Assembly: GCA_963924555.1 (NCBI GenBank)
Contig: OZ004582.1
Location: 4,030,001-4,094,000 of the forward strand
DNA length: 64,000 bases
From: Crambe crambe
Taxonomy: Eukaryota; Porifera; Demospongiae; Poecilosclerida; Crambeidae
Direction: 5' to 3'
The position numbers and the translations under genes were made by a program. Below the pieces are notes generated by a model. It was not told the origin of the DNA and ran no database searches. It saw only the letters and a list, made by a program, of their open reading frames with translations. Below, piece by piece: positions 55,801-64,000 of this stretch. How positions within the stretch are numbered: position 1 is the stretch's first letter; each line of letters starts with the position of its first letter.

Positions 55801-57596
55801 AGTGTGTAAATTGAGCCAATTTTTGGATGCTTTATTCCGGAGCTTTATACATAATGCACAGTCGAAACTGCCGACCATTACCTACTCTATCTGAAATGTG
55901 TTAGGCTGTGTGAGGCTACAAGGTGAGCTGATCTGTGTCTGTTTAGTGGTGTAGAGCAACAGCATAAATATTAATTAGCTGGAGTGTCTTTAGTGACAAA
56001 TCTACGACGTTGTTGCTCATGATAAGCTTTTATGTAGCCATTAGCTATTCTCCAAGCATGTGGACTCTGTAGTAGAAACATGCTAGCTAGCTCAACTGCT
56101 TTATAAATGATTGAAAATGAATGATATTTTTAAATACCTCCTATTTATCAGTATCTGCTCAATATCAATAATTATCAAGTATACTTGAGCATTTTCAGTG
56201 TGCACTGAAGGTTAACACTTCAGTGCTTTTCATTAAATAATATTTCTGCTAGTGATAATGCCAACAAAATGTATTATAAGTAAACAATTGTTGGTTTATC
56301 TCCTTCTTTTTCCAGTTACTAAGCAGAAAAATTAACAAAACTGCAAATGCTTTTGCTCTTACATGCATCCTACCTCCCATCTCATTGTTATAAAAGAGCC
56401 GGAAATTATCTTAAGTATCACATCAATCATATTTTGGTCTGCATTAACTTGTAAATCAACAGGACCAACCTAAGAGGTGTTGTCAGTAAACTAGTATACA
56501 AGCATGCAATAATCTCCTTCAATCACATCTTGGCCTGTATTAACTTGTATCAATAGAACCAAAAAGGTATTGTCAGTTAGCTAGTTAAGGGGGCTCCGAC
56601 ATGACTATACGTCCAAGCAACAGTATCATTATTGTGGCATGAAGTGACCTTTGACTCATGTGTGTATTGTTCACTGACTTGTGTATTGTTCACTGACAGT
56701 TATCTTTTGTCCATCACTCTATCACTATTTATAGTATTCTAAGTTTAGACTTTATTTCACTTGGTATTTAAGCACTATGCTGGTCATTTGTGTTCACTTC
56801 TCTTTTTTTGACTTGGATAAAACATGGTGGCAGCGGTCATGGCTCAAATTCACTTACAACCTCCTGGAAACTTAGATTTCAAAAATCCTGATGGGTCGCA
56901 GCTCTGGAGGAAGAGATTTGAACAATTTCGTATAGCCTCTGGCCTAGGAGAAGCAACTGGACAAAGACAAGTGAGCACCTTGCTATATTGTTTAGGTGAG
57001 GATGCCGAGCCAGTTCTCAATTCTACTGACATAACTGGAGAAGAGAGGAATGGTGTATAATACCGTGCTGGAGAAATTTGATTCCTTCTTCAGTGTGAGG
57101 AAGAACACTATATTTGAAAGAGCAAGATTTAATGGCCGCAACCAGTTCAAGACGGAAACTGCAAAACAGTATATAATGGAATTACACAAGCTCGCAGAAA
57201 ACTGTGAATACGGTGACATGAAGGACGAACTCATCCGTGATCGGCTTGTTGTTGGCATTCGGGACAGTTCACTTTCTTGAGAAATACTACAATTATAAGC
57301 TGAACAAGTTTGTCTTCAATAAGACTTGTGCCTCAGCACTGGTAGAATATGGTGCACTTGTACAGTGCACACTGTTGAAATTCAAATCTAGCTAAGCTTA
57401 TGTATACAAACATCAAATGAAATTAAAGTTAGTCAGTGCTTTCTGATGGCTTTTCAAATATTCACTTCCATCTAAGGCCTGTAGTTGATCCTGATGTCTG
57501 ACTACATGCTAGAAAGCAAAGAACAGTAACAGCAAACAGCAGAGACGATAGTCTAAGCTTAAGACAAGGCCAGCTGGCAACAGGAAAGCCAAGACC

Positions 57597-57648
<52 letters not shown>

Positions 57649-58037
57649 AACAGAGACACCTAGTCTCTGCTGTTGATTTTCGCTGTCTGAGCCTGTCCCT
57701 TGGTCCATTCTCCAGTGTGTTCTACTTGAATCTATTTAAGTAACAGCTAGTTGTGTATTGTTTGACCTAAGTGCGTGGACGGGATATCGGAGCCCCCTTG
57801 ATAAGCATGCAATCAATTCCCTACATACCTTATTAGCATCTGCTTCATATATCAAGTGTTTAGCTTCAGCTTCTGCATGATCAAAATCTTTAGGAAGTAT
57901 CCAATCTCCTAATTCCTTTTTATCTAGTTTCCCATTCCCATCTTCATCTCTATGCTTATGAAACTGTTCTCTTTCTGCAACCACCCAATCCGGTTCTTCT
58001 TTCTTTTCACCTCTCTCATACGCAGGCCATAGATCAT
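46806..58037 (-). CDS. Calumenin/reticulocalbin-like ER calcium-binding protein (two 3' exons; 10.9-kb intron)
   Basis: The last exon 46910-46806 follows the acceptor TCTCTCTAG and encodes 34 residues ending [19 protein letters not shown] and TGA. HDEF is the ER-retention signal of calumenin. The previous exon, 58037-57829, encodes 69 codons with [18 protein letters not shown] (a complete EF-hand loop D-x-D-x-N-x-K..E) and [21 protein letters not shown], and ends at a GTATGT donor. The join is phase 0 and rebuilds a final EF-hand loop (DANK from one exon, DKVLSKSE from the other). Known members are CREC-family proteins of the secretory pathway that bind Ca2+ with low affinity. Upstream exons are to the right of 64000. 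The intron 46911-57828 holds a 5.7-kb DNA transposon, a gypsy gag fragment and several MITEs; the splice sites look intact. Confidence 0.85.
47094..47602. mobile_element. Near-perfect 509-bp palindromic fold-back element
   Basis: Arms 47094-47343 and 47356-47602 are almost identical inverted copies around a 12-bp spacer. The outer end AACAAGTGAATGCAAAAAAT, TTCGAAAT and GTAGGGATGACC place it in the common fold-back family. It lies just inside the large intron of the calumenin-like gene. Its low divergence suggests a recent origin. Confidence 0.9.
47950..48400. repeat. Interspersed repeat (inverted partner of 9350-9800) with terminal hairpin
   Basis: It runs from GGCTCCGCCC (47957) through AGCCTCTAGGTGCCGCTCTAA to GACCCGCCATCCCTACTT, then the perfect hairpin AGAGAGTGC-TAGC-GCACTCTCT (48374-48395). 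A second partial copy of the end (GTAGGGATGGCAGGTCAAAGGTC) follows at 48420. Confidence 0.75.
48401..49009. other. No gene recognised
   Basis: Contains AACCCTCAGTGCATGCGCAAGGG at 48702 and a (GTCT)n run near 48740-48752. A related AACCCTTAGTGCGAGGG is at 49820. Confidence 0.45.
49010..49500 (+). pseudogene. hAT transposase central fragment
   Basis: In shifting frames: [34 protein letters not shown], then [23 protein letters not shown], which resembles the hAT DDE motif region (L-x-x-DESTDxSxxxQL..RY). A stop at about 49499 ends it. Both ends of the protein are missing. Confidence 0.45.
49501..50063. repeat. Repeat family with CACGCTGCCAGTAGCAAT and TTAACGATGTCTAGATG
   Basis: CACC(A/C)(T/C)GCTGCCAGTAGCAAT occurs at 49885 and 50021. 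TTAACGATGTCTAGATGATA occurs at 49911 and again at 55775, on the far side of the TTAA element, so that element inserted into a copy of this repeat. A (TG)n run lies at 49853-49875. Confidence 0.65.
50385..50725 (-). pseudogene. YqaJ-like recombinase/exonuclease C-terminal segment
   Basis: Reading leftward: [21 protein letters not shown], a frame change near 50640, [59 protein letters not shown] and a stop. Q-x-Q-x-QM..CDFVVxT...ERI is the conserved second half of YqaJ-type (lambda-exonuclease-like) nucleases that ride in many animal transposons. The catalytic N-terminal half is missing on this strand. Confidence 0.7.
50965..51205. repeat. Direct repeat, left copy (partner 52660-52890)
   Basis: TATTTTCGCGTTTTTTATTTTCGC.. 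to ..AAGCTACCTGACTA, about 230 bp with a few indels against the right copy. The two copies bracket 1.45 kb of plus-strand fragments. No coding content. Confidence 0.85.
51206..51420 (+). pseudogene. YqaJ-like nuclease N-terminal segment
   Basis: [21 protein letters not shown], then [18 protein letters not shown] and [11 protein letters not shown]-x-x-A-T-x-YG..E and the later P-D region are the first conserved blocks of YqaJ nucleases. It is on the opposite strand from the YqaJ C-terminal segment at 50385, so the two come from different copies or from a rearrangement. Confidence 0.6.
51600..51900 (+). other. Unrecognised open segment
   Basis: A frame of 82 residues (51634-51882; [20 protein letters not shown]..) has coding-like composition but no family I can name. 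It lies between the YqaJ fragment and the CXC fragment within the direct-repeat-bounded insert. Confidence 0.3.
51905..52146. mobile_element. Fold-back repeat with hammerhead-core-like arms
   Basis: ATTCAGCTCAAAAAATTCAA..CTTCTTCAGGATTTTGTGATGATTATAAAAATCAAATAAA (51910-51990) is mirrored at 52045-52146. Each arm contains, in opposite orientation, CTGAAGA, a 5-bp stem with loop GAGACA, and GAAAC. A short direct repeat (AAATAAACAAAAAAGATT) lies between the arms. Confidence 0.75.
52234..52629 (+). pseudogene. Cysteine-rich (CXC-type) tail of a mobile-associated protein
   Basis: [11 protein letters not shown], then WVPVWMTLP, then [30 protein letters not shown]. The end has the CxC-x(n)-C-x(3)-RCxC-x(6)-C spacing of tesmin/CXC-like zinc tails found at the C-terminus of a repetitive invertebrate family that also includes the GCDTTS block seen at 240-817. 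The upstream portion is absent or decayed. Confidence 0.55.
52660..52890. repeat. Direct repeat, right copy (partner 50965-51205)
   Basis: Same sequence and orientation as the left copy, with small differences (an extra GCGGGTACC part). Confidence 0.85.
53050..55161 (-). pseudogene. Mutator-like (PF20700-type) transposase of the TTAA element
   Basis: Exon 1 (55161-55078) starts [15 protein letters not shown] and ends at GTAGAT. The next exon begins at 54999 with a Gln/Thr/Ala-rich region made of 11-residue repeats, broken by a TGA near 54880. The conserved core follows from about 54510: [16 protein letters not shown], then (54433-53813) [53 protein letters not shown]. Then come [23 protein letters not shown] and, after two further breaks, [17 protein letters not shown] and [12 protein letters not shown] to about 53050. 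The acidic residues in VVDGG and VGDGDS are the likely catalytic pair. Frameshifts near 54440 and 53700 and a stop near 53350 suggest inactivity. Confidence 0.7.
54590..54870. repeat. 33-bp coding minisatellite in the transposase N-terminus
   Basis: About seven units of GTTCCTGTTTGTGCTCCTGT..GACTTGTGCCGAT. In the transposase frame (minus strand) they encode 11-residue [15 protein letters not shown] repeats. The other frames are also open because the unit length is a multiple of three. Confidence 0.85.
55162..55774. other. 5' terminal region of the TTAA element
   Basis: About 610 bp between the transposase ATG and the right inverted end; probably promoter and 5' UTR. No further gene is recognised. 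Confidence 0.4.
55779..56583. other. Intronic spacer
   Basis: Begins with the TTAACGATGTCTAGATG repeat that also occurs at 49911. AATCA-ATAGGACCAACC-like duplicates near 56455 and 56540 are the only other structure. Confidence 0.4.
56584..57290 (+). pseudogene. Ty3/gypsy fragment: LTR end, primer site and gag
   Basis: LTR-like sequence with a TATTTAAG box (56764) ends GATAAAACA at 56824 and is followed directly by TGGTGGCAGCGG (56825-56836), a plausible tRNA primer site. The gag starts near 56839 ([23 protein letters not shown]) and continues, after a frameshift at about 57050, as [41 protein letters not shown]. Sequence ends after about 150 codons; no zinc knuckle or pol remains. A 16-bp inverted motif AAGGGGGCTCCGAYAT bounds 56584 and 57801. 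Confidence 0.7.
57291..57828. repeat. Intronic spacer with (GA)n microsatellite
   Basis: A perfect (GA)n run spans about 57600-57647. ATCGGAGCCCCCTT at 57788-57801 is the inverted partner of AAGGGGGCTCCGA at 56585. Confidence 0.7.
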
Positions 58038-58453
58038 CTATAAACATTAAACATCATGAACATCTGTTATATTCGTACCCTCACACTTCCCGAAGGCAGC
58101 CTTCGTATTAGCTCAAAGCTAGTTGGCTTATCTTTTGCTTATGGCAAAGAAAATTATTAGAGAAAAAAACAATTTGTACCACTTAAAAGAGTGAAAATAT
58201 ATACTTTATCCTCACTGCTACATACAAACCTGTTACCAAACTCCAATGTATATTAGGAAGTCTATATGAACTGAGAAAAACAGAATTTTTTTGATAAGGG
58301 ATGGCAATTTGTATCTTGAGTTTCTCCATAGAAGATTCTTTAAGATTTTTTAAGGAGCTATATCTTGTCTAAATATTGAGAGATAAAGAAGCAAACATGA
58401 AATAGTGTTTGCAGGTAATCAAAACAGATTATCTAAGCATGACTAGTCTCAGT
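58038..58453. other. Intron of the calumenin-like gene
   Basis: AT-rich sequence upstream (in transcript sense) of the EF-hand exon; TTTATAG acceptor at 58038-58044. No further exon found to the right. Confidence 0.45.
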
Positions 58454-58559
58454 TAGGGGTGCGGCGATAATTTCCGGAATAACCGGAGATTTTGAGCGCA
58501 ATCATAATTTTGGGGAATAAAATCGGGGATAAACGAGTTAAACTGATCATGTGTAGTTA

Positions 58560-60374
58560 GATCGATCATTTCAGAAAGGCATCTAGCAGTGGCTGTAGTG
58601 CTTCAAGTAGGAATTTTGAGTATAGTTCTGATATTGAGTCTAATCAAAGCGAAGTAGTGAGTGATAGATCAGAAGTTGTTTCGTTACTAGACCGTTTAAA
58701 GTCACCCACGCCAGCTGATATAGCAAGACCAAGGAAAAAGAATGATCCTCCCAAAGTTAAACGCAGATGTAAAGGCAGGAGTTCTTCTGACCCTAAAAGT
58801 GTAACTCCTTCTCAGCATGCGAGAGAATTTGATAAAGAAGCTTTTACAGTCTCTCTTGGTCATCTCTTCTGCTCAGCTTGCCAGGAGCAATTGAGTCTGA
58901 AGCGGTCTGTTATCAAGAACCATATTCAAATCTACAAAGCATGAGAATAGCAAGAAGAGACTGGAAAGGAAGGAAGCAAGGGAGAGAGACATTGCTGATA
59001 GTCTGACCAAGTACAATAAGGAGTTTCATCCAAGAGGAGTCAAGAACAACAAGTTTATCGTGTCAAAGTTGTATCTGCTTTCTTGAAAGCTGGTGTTCCC
59101 TTGAGCAAAATAGAGATTTGCTTGAAGAAAATGCTCTCCGATTGACTGACCGTCGAAATATTCATGATTACATTCTGTTTATCCTTAGTGAAGAAGAAAG
59201 TTGTATTCGCTCAGAAATTACAGGCCAGAATATTTCTGTGATTTATGATGGTACATCGCATCTTGGAGAAGCACTGGCTATCATTTTAATATTTCTCCTG
59301 ATTGGGGGAATTGAACGTCTTGTCAGAGTTCAGACACTTTCCAAATCATTATCTGGTGAGGAGATAGCCAGGGTGTGCTATCTGTCAACTTCAGCATTCA
59401 ATCGGCTAATCTTCTTGCCAGTATGAGAGACAGAGCTTCTGTAAATAATGTGGCCATGCAAACTCTAAAGGTCATTTACCCTACAATTGTTGATGTTGGA
59501 TGTTTCTCACATATAATTGATCATGTTAGAGAGAAATTTGACTGTGAAACATTAGGAGAGTTTATGATGCTCTGGATCAGCCTGTTCTCACAAAGCCCTA
59601 AGTGTAGTCATAAAGCAAGTAATGCTTTCATTTGGAGATGTGGAGCCATTTCTGCATGAGAATGATGATATTGGGGCCAATCTACGTCCGAAGTTGTTGG
59701 CACTTTTTGATGATGCTCTAACCAAATCCAAGCTACAGATAGAGACAGCAGCTACTGTTGAATGGGGTGAGCCTTTCATCAAAGCACATTATGCGCTTGA
59801 AGGAGATGGTCCTCTAGCTCTCAAGTGCTATGAAGTGATAGAGAGGGTTAGGCAGTCTTTGCTCATTGACTCTCTGGAAAGTTAACCAGACAGCCTCGCT
59901 CTCATCCATTCCATGAACAGTGGGTGAAGTATGCTAGAGACTGTGTTCAAAGTGGAATCGACTACTTCAATAAGGAGCTTTCTAATAGCCTGAAAGTACC
60001 TTGGAAATATTCAAAGCTTGTCGTCTCTTCTCACCTTGCAACCATGAGTCCAACTGCTACTTCTCTCGACCAGAGTTTGTCTACAGTGCCATTTATCAGT
60101 CAAGCAGAGATTGACAATTTAAAGAAAGAGCTTCCAGACTACATAGCTCGTGTTGCAGATTTGAGTGAAGAATTTGATCCTGTTAAATGGTGGAGTCTAA
60201 ATTCTACTACCCTACCACACTGGTCCACTTATGCCAGAAAGATTTCCCTCATCCAACCATCCTCAGCAGTGGCAGAAAGGGTTTTCTCACTCATCAAGGC
60301 ATCCTTTGGTGATTCACAAGATAGTAGTCTGCAGGACTATAATTATACAAGCTTCTCTAATGTTGCAGTACAAC
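58560..60374 (+). pseudogene. hAT transposase (BED-type N-terminus, RNase H-like core, dimerisation end)
   Basis: The N-terminus (58657-58944) has VTPSQHAREFDKEAFTVSLG and LFCSACQEQLSLK..IKNHI, a BED-like zinc finger. Then, across frame changes: RKEARERDIADSLTKYN, AFLKAGVPLSKIE (out of frame), EENALRLTDRRNIHDY..YDGTSHLGEALAI (first Asp region, VIYDGT), RDRASVNNVAMQTLKVIYP..GCFSH, WGEPFIKAHYALEGDGPLA, and WWSLNSTTLPHWS..QPSSAVAERVFSLIKASF (dimerisation domain, 60188-60330). At least six frameshifts or stops make it dead. The 3' end is cut by a MITE at 60375. Confidence 0.85.
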
Positions 60375-60592
60375 CAGGGTTCTGCCCACACTGGTCGACA
60401 GTGGCCATTTTGGCCGCCACTCAGTCATTTCGGCCACCACTTGGCTATTTTGGCCACTACTCATTATACTTAGCTGCAGTAACTTTAGGCTTGTACATTA
60501 TCAGAGTGATGGCCAAAGGGACCTAAATGAAGCAAAGTAGGCATGGAAAAATAAATTTCGGCCATCACTCAAGAATCCTGGGCAGAACCCTG
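60375..60592. mobile_element. 218-bp MITE inside the hAT gene
   Basis: CAGGGTTCTGCCCA at 60375 and its exact complement ending at 60592 (14-bp inverted ends), flanked by AAC on both sides (60372-60374 and 60593-60595). CAGGG ends with a 3-bp duplication fit a CACTA-type non-autonomous element. The interior has repeated TTTGGCCACCACT-like motifs. Confidence 0.9.
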
Positions 60593-60827
60593 AACATGAA
60601 AAACGGAGTTCAAGAGATTTCTTTACAAGTCTTCGTGACTGTATGTGAGTATGAAAAAAAAGGTTTTATTGTGAGTATGATTTGTAATTCTTCATAAAAT
60701 TAATTTTACAAAAATAATAATTTATGATTAGGAATAATTGGAGGAATAATGGGATAATTTCATAGGAATTGTGGAATAGAATAATTGGTGAAATTTTGAG
60801 CATAATTGCATCAGGCCTAGTCTCAGT

Positions 60828-61133
60828 TGAGTTTTTTGCCACCCAAAACCTGAGTTCCTATCGAAATTTTAAGGGAGGATCACCATTTTTTAAATGAGGA
60901 AAACACTACTTTTTGGTTGGTTGATAGCAACCACACCTAGGTGTATGGCCAGGATCTGCAAGTACCCTTGTTACATCCATTCTGCATTACTCCATCTTCG
61001 GGGACATCAAGGCTTGATATGTACCTGTAAGCCTCTACATGATGGCATGTTCAGATGGATTTTTCCATGGCGGAGGTAGTGAGGCTGGTGGTCTGCTCTG
61101 TCATTGCACTATAGCTAGTATACTGATAACTAT
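60828..61133. other. No gene recognised
   Basis: Spacer between the hAT element and the next fold-back; short open frames without domain. Confidence 0.4.
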
Positions 61134-62552
61134 AACAAGTGAGAGTAAAAACATTTCTTTTAAATGAAAGAGTGATGTAGCCTTGAGTACATGACTATAA
61201 AAAGTACAGAAACAAGGTGCTGGCTATGTACTGCACTAACTGTCACAGAATTGATAAACCCTACATCGCTGCATGGACTGCATTTGTCACTGTGCTCTGC
61301 TAACTGTCATAAAATGACATAAACCCTACATCGCTGCTGCCATATTATCCTTTTTGGCTACACTTTGCAGCTTTATGTTAATTTTATGACAGTTACAGTG
61401 CTTCCAGCTTAGTGCGTCAACTTTTGCAAGTTTTGACTAATGACGATATTTTTTCTTGCAGAGAGGGAACCATGGATTACATGCAGTTGATATTTTGTAT
61501 GTATGTTTATCCATCATTCTTGAGTATATGTGTCAATTTTTAAATGTAATCTGCAGTCAAATGGAGGCTATTCACTAACCTGAAGTTCAAAAAATGTTAG
61601 GGCTGGTAATTGAGATGGGATATCAGTTAAGAACTCAGACTTCATATGCAGGTAGTAGAATAGCTAGACTTTCAGTGCTCCAAGTTTGGGACCTTAACTA
61701 TCTTATATGCTTGAAAACCAGCTGCAAATACGGGTATTTCAAAGGCCAAAAAGTGTTAGGGCCGACAGATCTTCATTTTTGTGAGTTAAGGTACTTTGGG
61801 ATAAGGTAGTCCGATTTTTTTAACTGCAAAAGCGGCACTGCTACTTAAGCAGCGTCTTCAGGGCAAACTGAATTCTTTCCCCATTTCTGCCATCTCTGCA
61901 GTCTCTCCCTTTGCAGTGACAAAGTATGACACCTCTTTATATGCGCATGCTCTAATTTTTTTAAACCGCAATTTTACCGCGAGAGAGCAGCGCTTCTTCT
62001 GTTGGTTCTGTGGCTTGTCCCCTACCTTCTATCTCTTCTCAGGCCAGTGAATCGAGTTTTATGACGCTCCTACTAGCTGGTACTATTGACTGAGATGCAT
62101 GCTCAAAGGGGATTCCCCTCCTGCGGCAGATCAATGACATATTATGACGCATTAAAAAACAGTGACATCATGAACAAAATGGCACTTTTATATTGGTTTC
62201 TGTAGGGAATGTGTTATAGGGAGATTTGTGCAGTGTATTTTCTTCAGCTCACATGTCTGACCTATATAAGAGTAAGTATATAAAATTTAGAGAATGCAAT
62301 AGCTACAAATCATAAGATATATAAGGTTGACAGACTAAGCGATATATAAGGTTGACAGACTAAGCTGGAAGCACTGTAGCATAGCAGTGACAAATGCAGT
62401 CCATGGTGCAATTTAGGGTTTGTCAATTCTGTAACAGTTAGCAGAGCAAATGCAGTACATAGCCAGCACCTTGTTTCCGTACTTTTTATAGACATGTACT
62501 CAAGCCTACATCACTCTTTTATTTAGAAGAAATGTTTTTACTCTCACTTGTT
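61134..62552. mobile_element. 1.4-kb fold-back element
   Basis: Left end AACAAGTGAGAGTAAAAACA.. and right end ..TGTTTTTACTCTCACTTGTT are inverted. The arms extend through AAGAGTGATGTAG, TACATG..TATAAAAAGTAC and AACAAGGTGCTGGC to about 61430 and 62320. The right arm holds a 31-bp direct duplication (GATATATAAGGTTGACAGACTAAGC, 62319-62366). The unique centre (61440-62310) has no recognisable gene. It belongs to the same end family as 10056 and 47094. Confidence 0.8.
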
Positions 62553-62749
62553 TGCACACTTTTTTCAAGGGGGCATGGCTAAGGATTCAAGAACGACCCT
62601 TTACCAACTAATCTTACCACGCCCACCGCAACTAAGCAAGACAGTTTTTTCTCAGTGAGTGTATAAAAAAAACGTCTACATTGCGTCTACAAAGTGTATA
62701 AACTAACTGTGCTGTCTACGAAGCGTTCGAGAATTTGAGTCATCCACAA

Positions 62750-63035
62750 AGGCACTCTAACGGAAATTGACGGTTAAGACTTGAGCTTTACTTCAATTTG
62801 AACAATACCATCCTTACCTGAGGTTTAGAGCTTCAAGATGGTACCAAGATCGTAGGTATAGGATGAAGCAGTCAGGAGTTATGGCTGTCAAGCGTCCACA
62901 AAGGTACTCGGACAGTTAGGACTTGAGCTTTACTTCAATTTGAACTATACCATTCCTTAGATCAGGTGTAGAGCTTCAATATGGTACCAAGATCGTAGAT
63001 GTAGGATGAAGCAGTCGGGAGTTATGGCTGTCAAG

Positions 63036-63040
<5 letters not shown>
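62750..63040. repeat. Tandem duplication of ~140 bp
   Basis: TCCACAAAGGCACTC..TTGAGCTTTACTTCAATTTGAAC..TGGTACCAAGATCGTAG..GGAGTTATGGCTGTCAAG occurs at 62752-62892 and again at 62893-63038 with about ten differences. It is followed by a (TTA)n run to 63066. Confidence 0.9.
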
Positions 63041-63066
<26 letters not shown>

Positions 63067-63069
<3 letters not shown>

Positions 63070-63454
63070 AGCGTGGGCATTTTGCGTGTCAAGCCTACAT
63101 AGAGAGTGCTCTCCTTTTTTAATGATAAAATATTACTATGTTTTGTTCCTTCTCTCCCTCAGAATAACCACACTCAGCAAAATTTTAATTGGCCCAATTG
63201 ACTACCAGTTTGGTTGCATAAGGACTATAGGTCTGCATGACTCAAAATACTTAGATTCCACAAGATATCCCAGACAGTACAGACCTATAATGCCCCTAGA
63301 TCATCCCTGAATCATGCAGACATGGGACTTATACACTTATAACCCTCAAATATGCAGCATACAGGCCCGTAGCAAGCAAATTTCAATTGGTCAGGCCAGG
63401 AAATGGGTGTGCCCACTTGATATCCTGGGCGACACCCATTTATTATAATAATTA
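63067..63454. other. No gene recognised
   Basis: CATAGAGAGTGCTCTC at 63098 is a remnant of the recurrent hairpin. Nothing else is supported. Confidence 0.4.
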
Positions 63455-63800
63455 TAATTATTAGTTAATTATAAACCAATTAACTAGAATTTGATGATCT
63501 AATCAGATCCTTGAGGTCAAGTGCATCTGTTTTGTCCTTATGCACATGAAGGATCATTAAACAGTTGAGGTGTTCTTGTGTCATAGTAGTACAAAGGTAA
63601 CTTTGACACACCTCAGGCCAAAAGATCGTTCAGATGAAGCGTTAATGGCTGGCATAACCAAGATAAGCTGCAAAAGACTGGGATAAGAGGGACAGTCGAC
63701 CATTGCAGAGAGAGAGAACAGAAAGTCCTTGATATCAATATTTCTTCATCTGCTTGCAGCTGAAAGTAAACTCCAAGAGTTATAAGTTGGGCTTGCAAAA
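63455..63800 (-). pseudogene. hAT (ZMYM1-like) transposase C-terminal fragment
   Basis: Reading leftward in alternating frames: LQAQLITLGVYFQLQADEEIL.., LQLILVMPAINASSERSF (the ASERSFS dimerisation signature), then TMTQEHLNCLMILHVHKDKTDALDL and a stop near 63462. This order (ASERSFS, then M-x-Q-RLN-L-x-HV-KD) is the C-terminus of ZMYM1-class hAT proteins. Frameshifts near 63640 and 63590. The rest of the protein is beyond 63800 or lost. Confidence 0.65.
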
Positions 63801-64000
63801 GATCTTTGTCAAATCATTTTTGTACATGTTCAAGCTCTTGGGAGAAACACTAACAGCCATCATAATTGCATAGCAAAAAAATGAACCAGCTGCAAAGCAA
63901 TTATTAATCCACGTGTGCACGCATGCACGCGAAACCACACTCACTGCAATAAACATTGACCTTTAACAGGCTTCAAGTTGATCCGGCCAAAACCTGACCA

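Larger units (their letters stand above)
58454..60819 (+). mobile_element. hAT transposon with 8-bp target duplication
   Basis: Ends TAGGGGTGCGGCGATAATT (58454) and ..TAATTGCATCAGGCCTA (60819) are imperfect inverted repeats. GTCTCAGT flanks both sides exactly (58446-58453 and 60820-60827), the 8-bp duplication of hAT elements. It contains a single decayed transposase gene on the plus strand and a nested MITE. Confidence 0.9.

Noticed and set aside
60231-60526. Alternative frames at the end of the hAT gene encoding HFGHHLAILATT-like repeats
   Set aside because: They read through the inserted 218-bp MITE at 60375-60592, not a real exon.

Overview
The window is animal nuclear DNA, AT-rich, with short spliced introns (about 50-90 bp, GT..AG), many microsatellites and a very dense load of broken transposable elements. 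The mix of families, the recurring TAGCTAGC-like AT-rich spacer and the dominance of short fold-back elements suggest a basal metazoan, most likely a demosponge. That placement is inference; no species-diagnostic gene is complete here. I see no bacterial, viral-genome or organelle features, no CRISPR array and no tRNA or rRNA gene.

The only clear host gene is a calumenin/reticulocalbin-like ER calcium-binding protein on the minus strand. Two exons are in the window (57829-58037 and 46806-46910). They are separated by a 10.9 kb intron that splits an EF-hand loop and is filled with mobile DNA. Its 5' exons lie beyond the right edge.

Layout: 1-8150 holds remnants of four mobile-type genes (a GCDTTS family fragment, two Ulp1-PHD protease fragments, and a divergent C2H2/SAM pair). 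8974-16530 is dominated by nested fold-back elements carrying small captured genes (a ZAD-like zinc protein and a P2X7-C-terminal-like protein). 16593-20107 has two tail-to-tail Ty3/gypsy remnants. 20245-22440 is a broken EnSpm/CACTA transposase. 24984-27200 is a Helitron-type 5' half. 27640-30800 holds hAT, copia and unknown fragments.

30840-41060 is a Ty3/gypsy copy cut by an 8.6 kb EnSpm/CACTA-like element (31786-40417). That element has 15-bp terminal inverted repeats, a 3-bp GAT target duplication and subterminal repeats. It also carries a largely intact divergent gene pair: a transposase of about 929 aa on the minus strand and a ten-exon 293-aa accessory gene on the plus strand. 42920-44370 is a tandem array hit by a MITE.

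Within the calumenin intron, 50068-55774 is bounded by 12-bp inverted repeats and TTAA. It encodes a Mutator-like transposase domain and a YqaJ-type nuclease. 58454-60819 is a hAT element with a perfect 8-bp target duplication, itself hit by a 218-bp MITE with a 3-bp duplication. The right end has another fold-back element, a tandem duplication and a hAT fragment.
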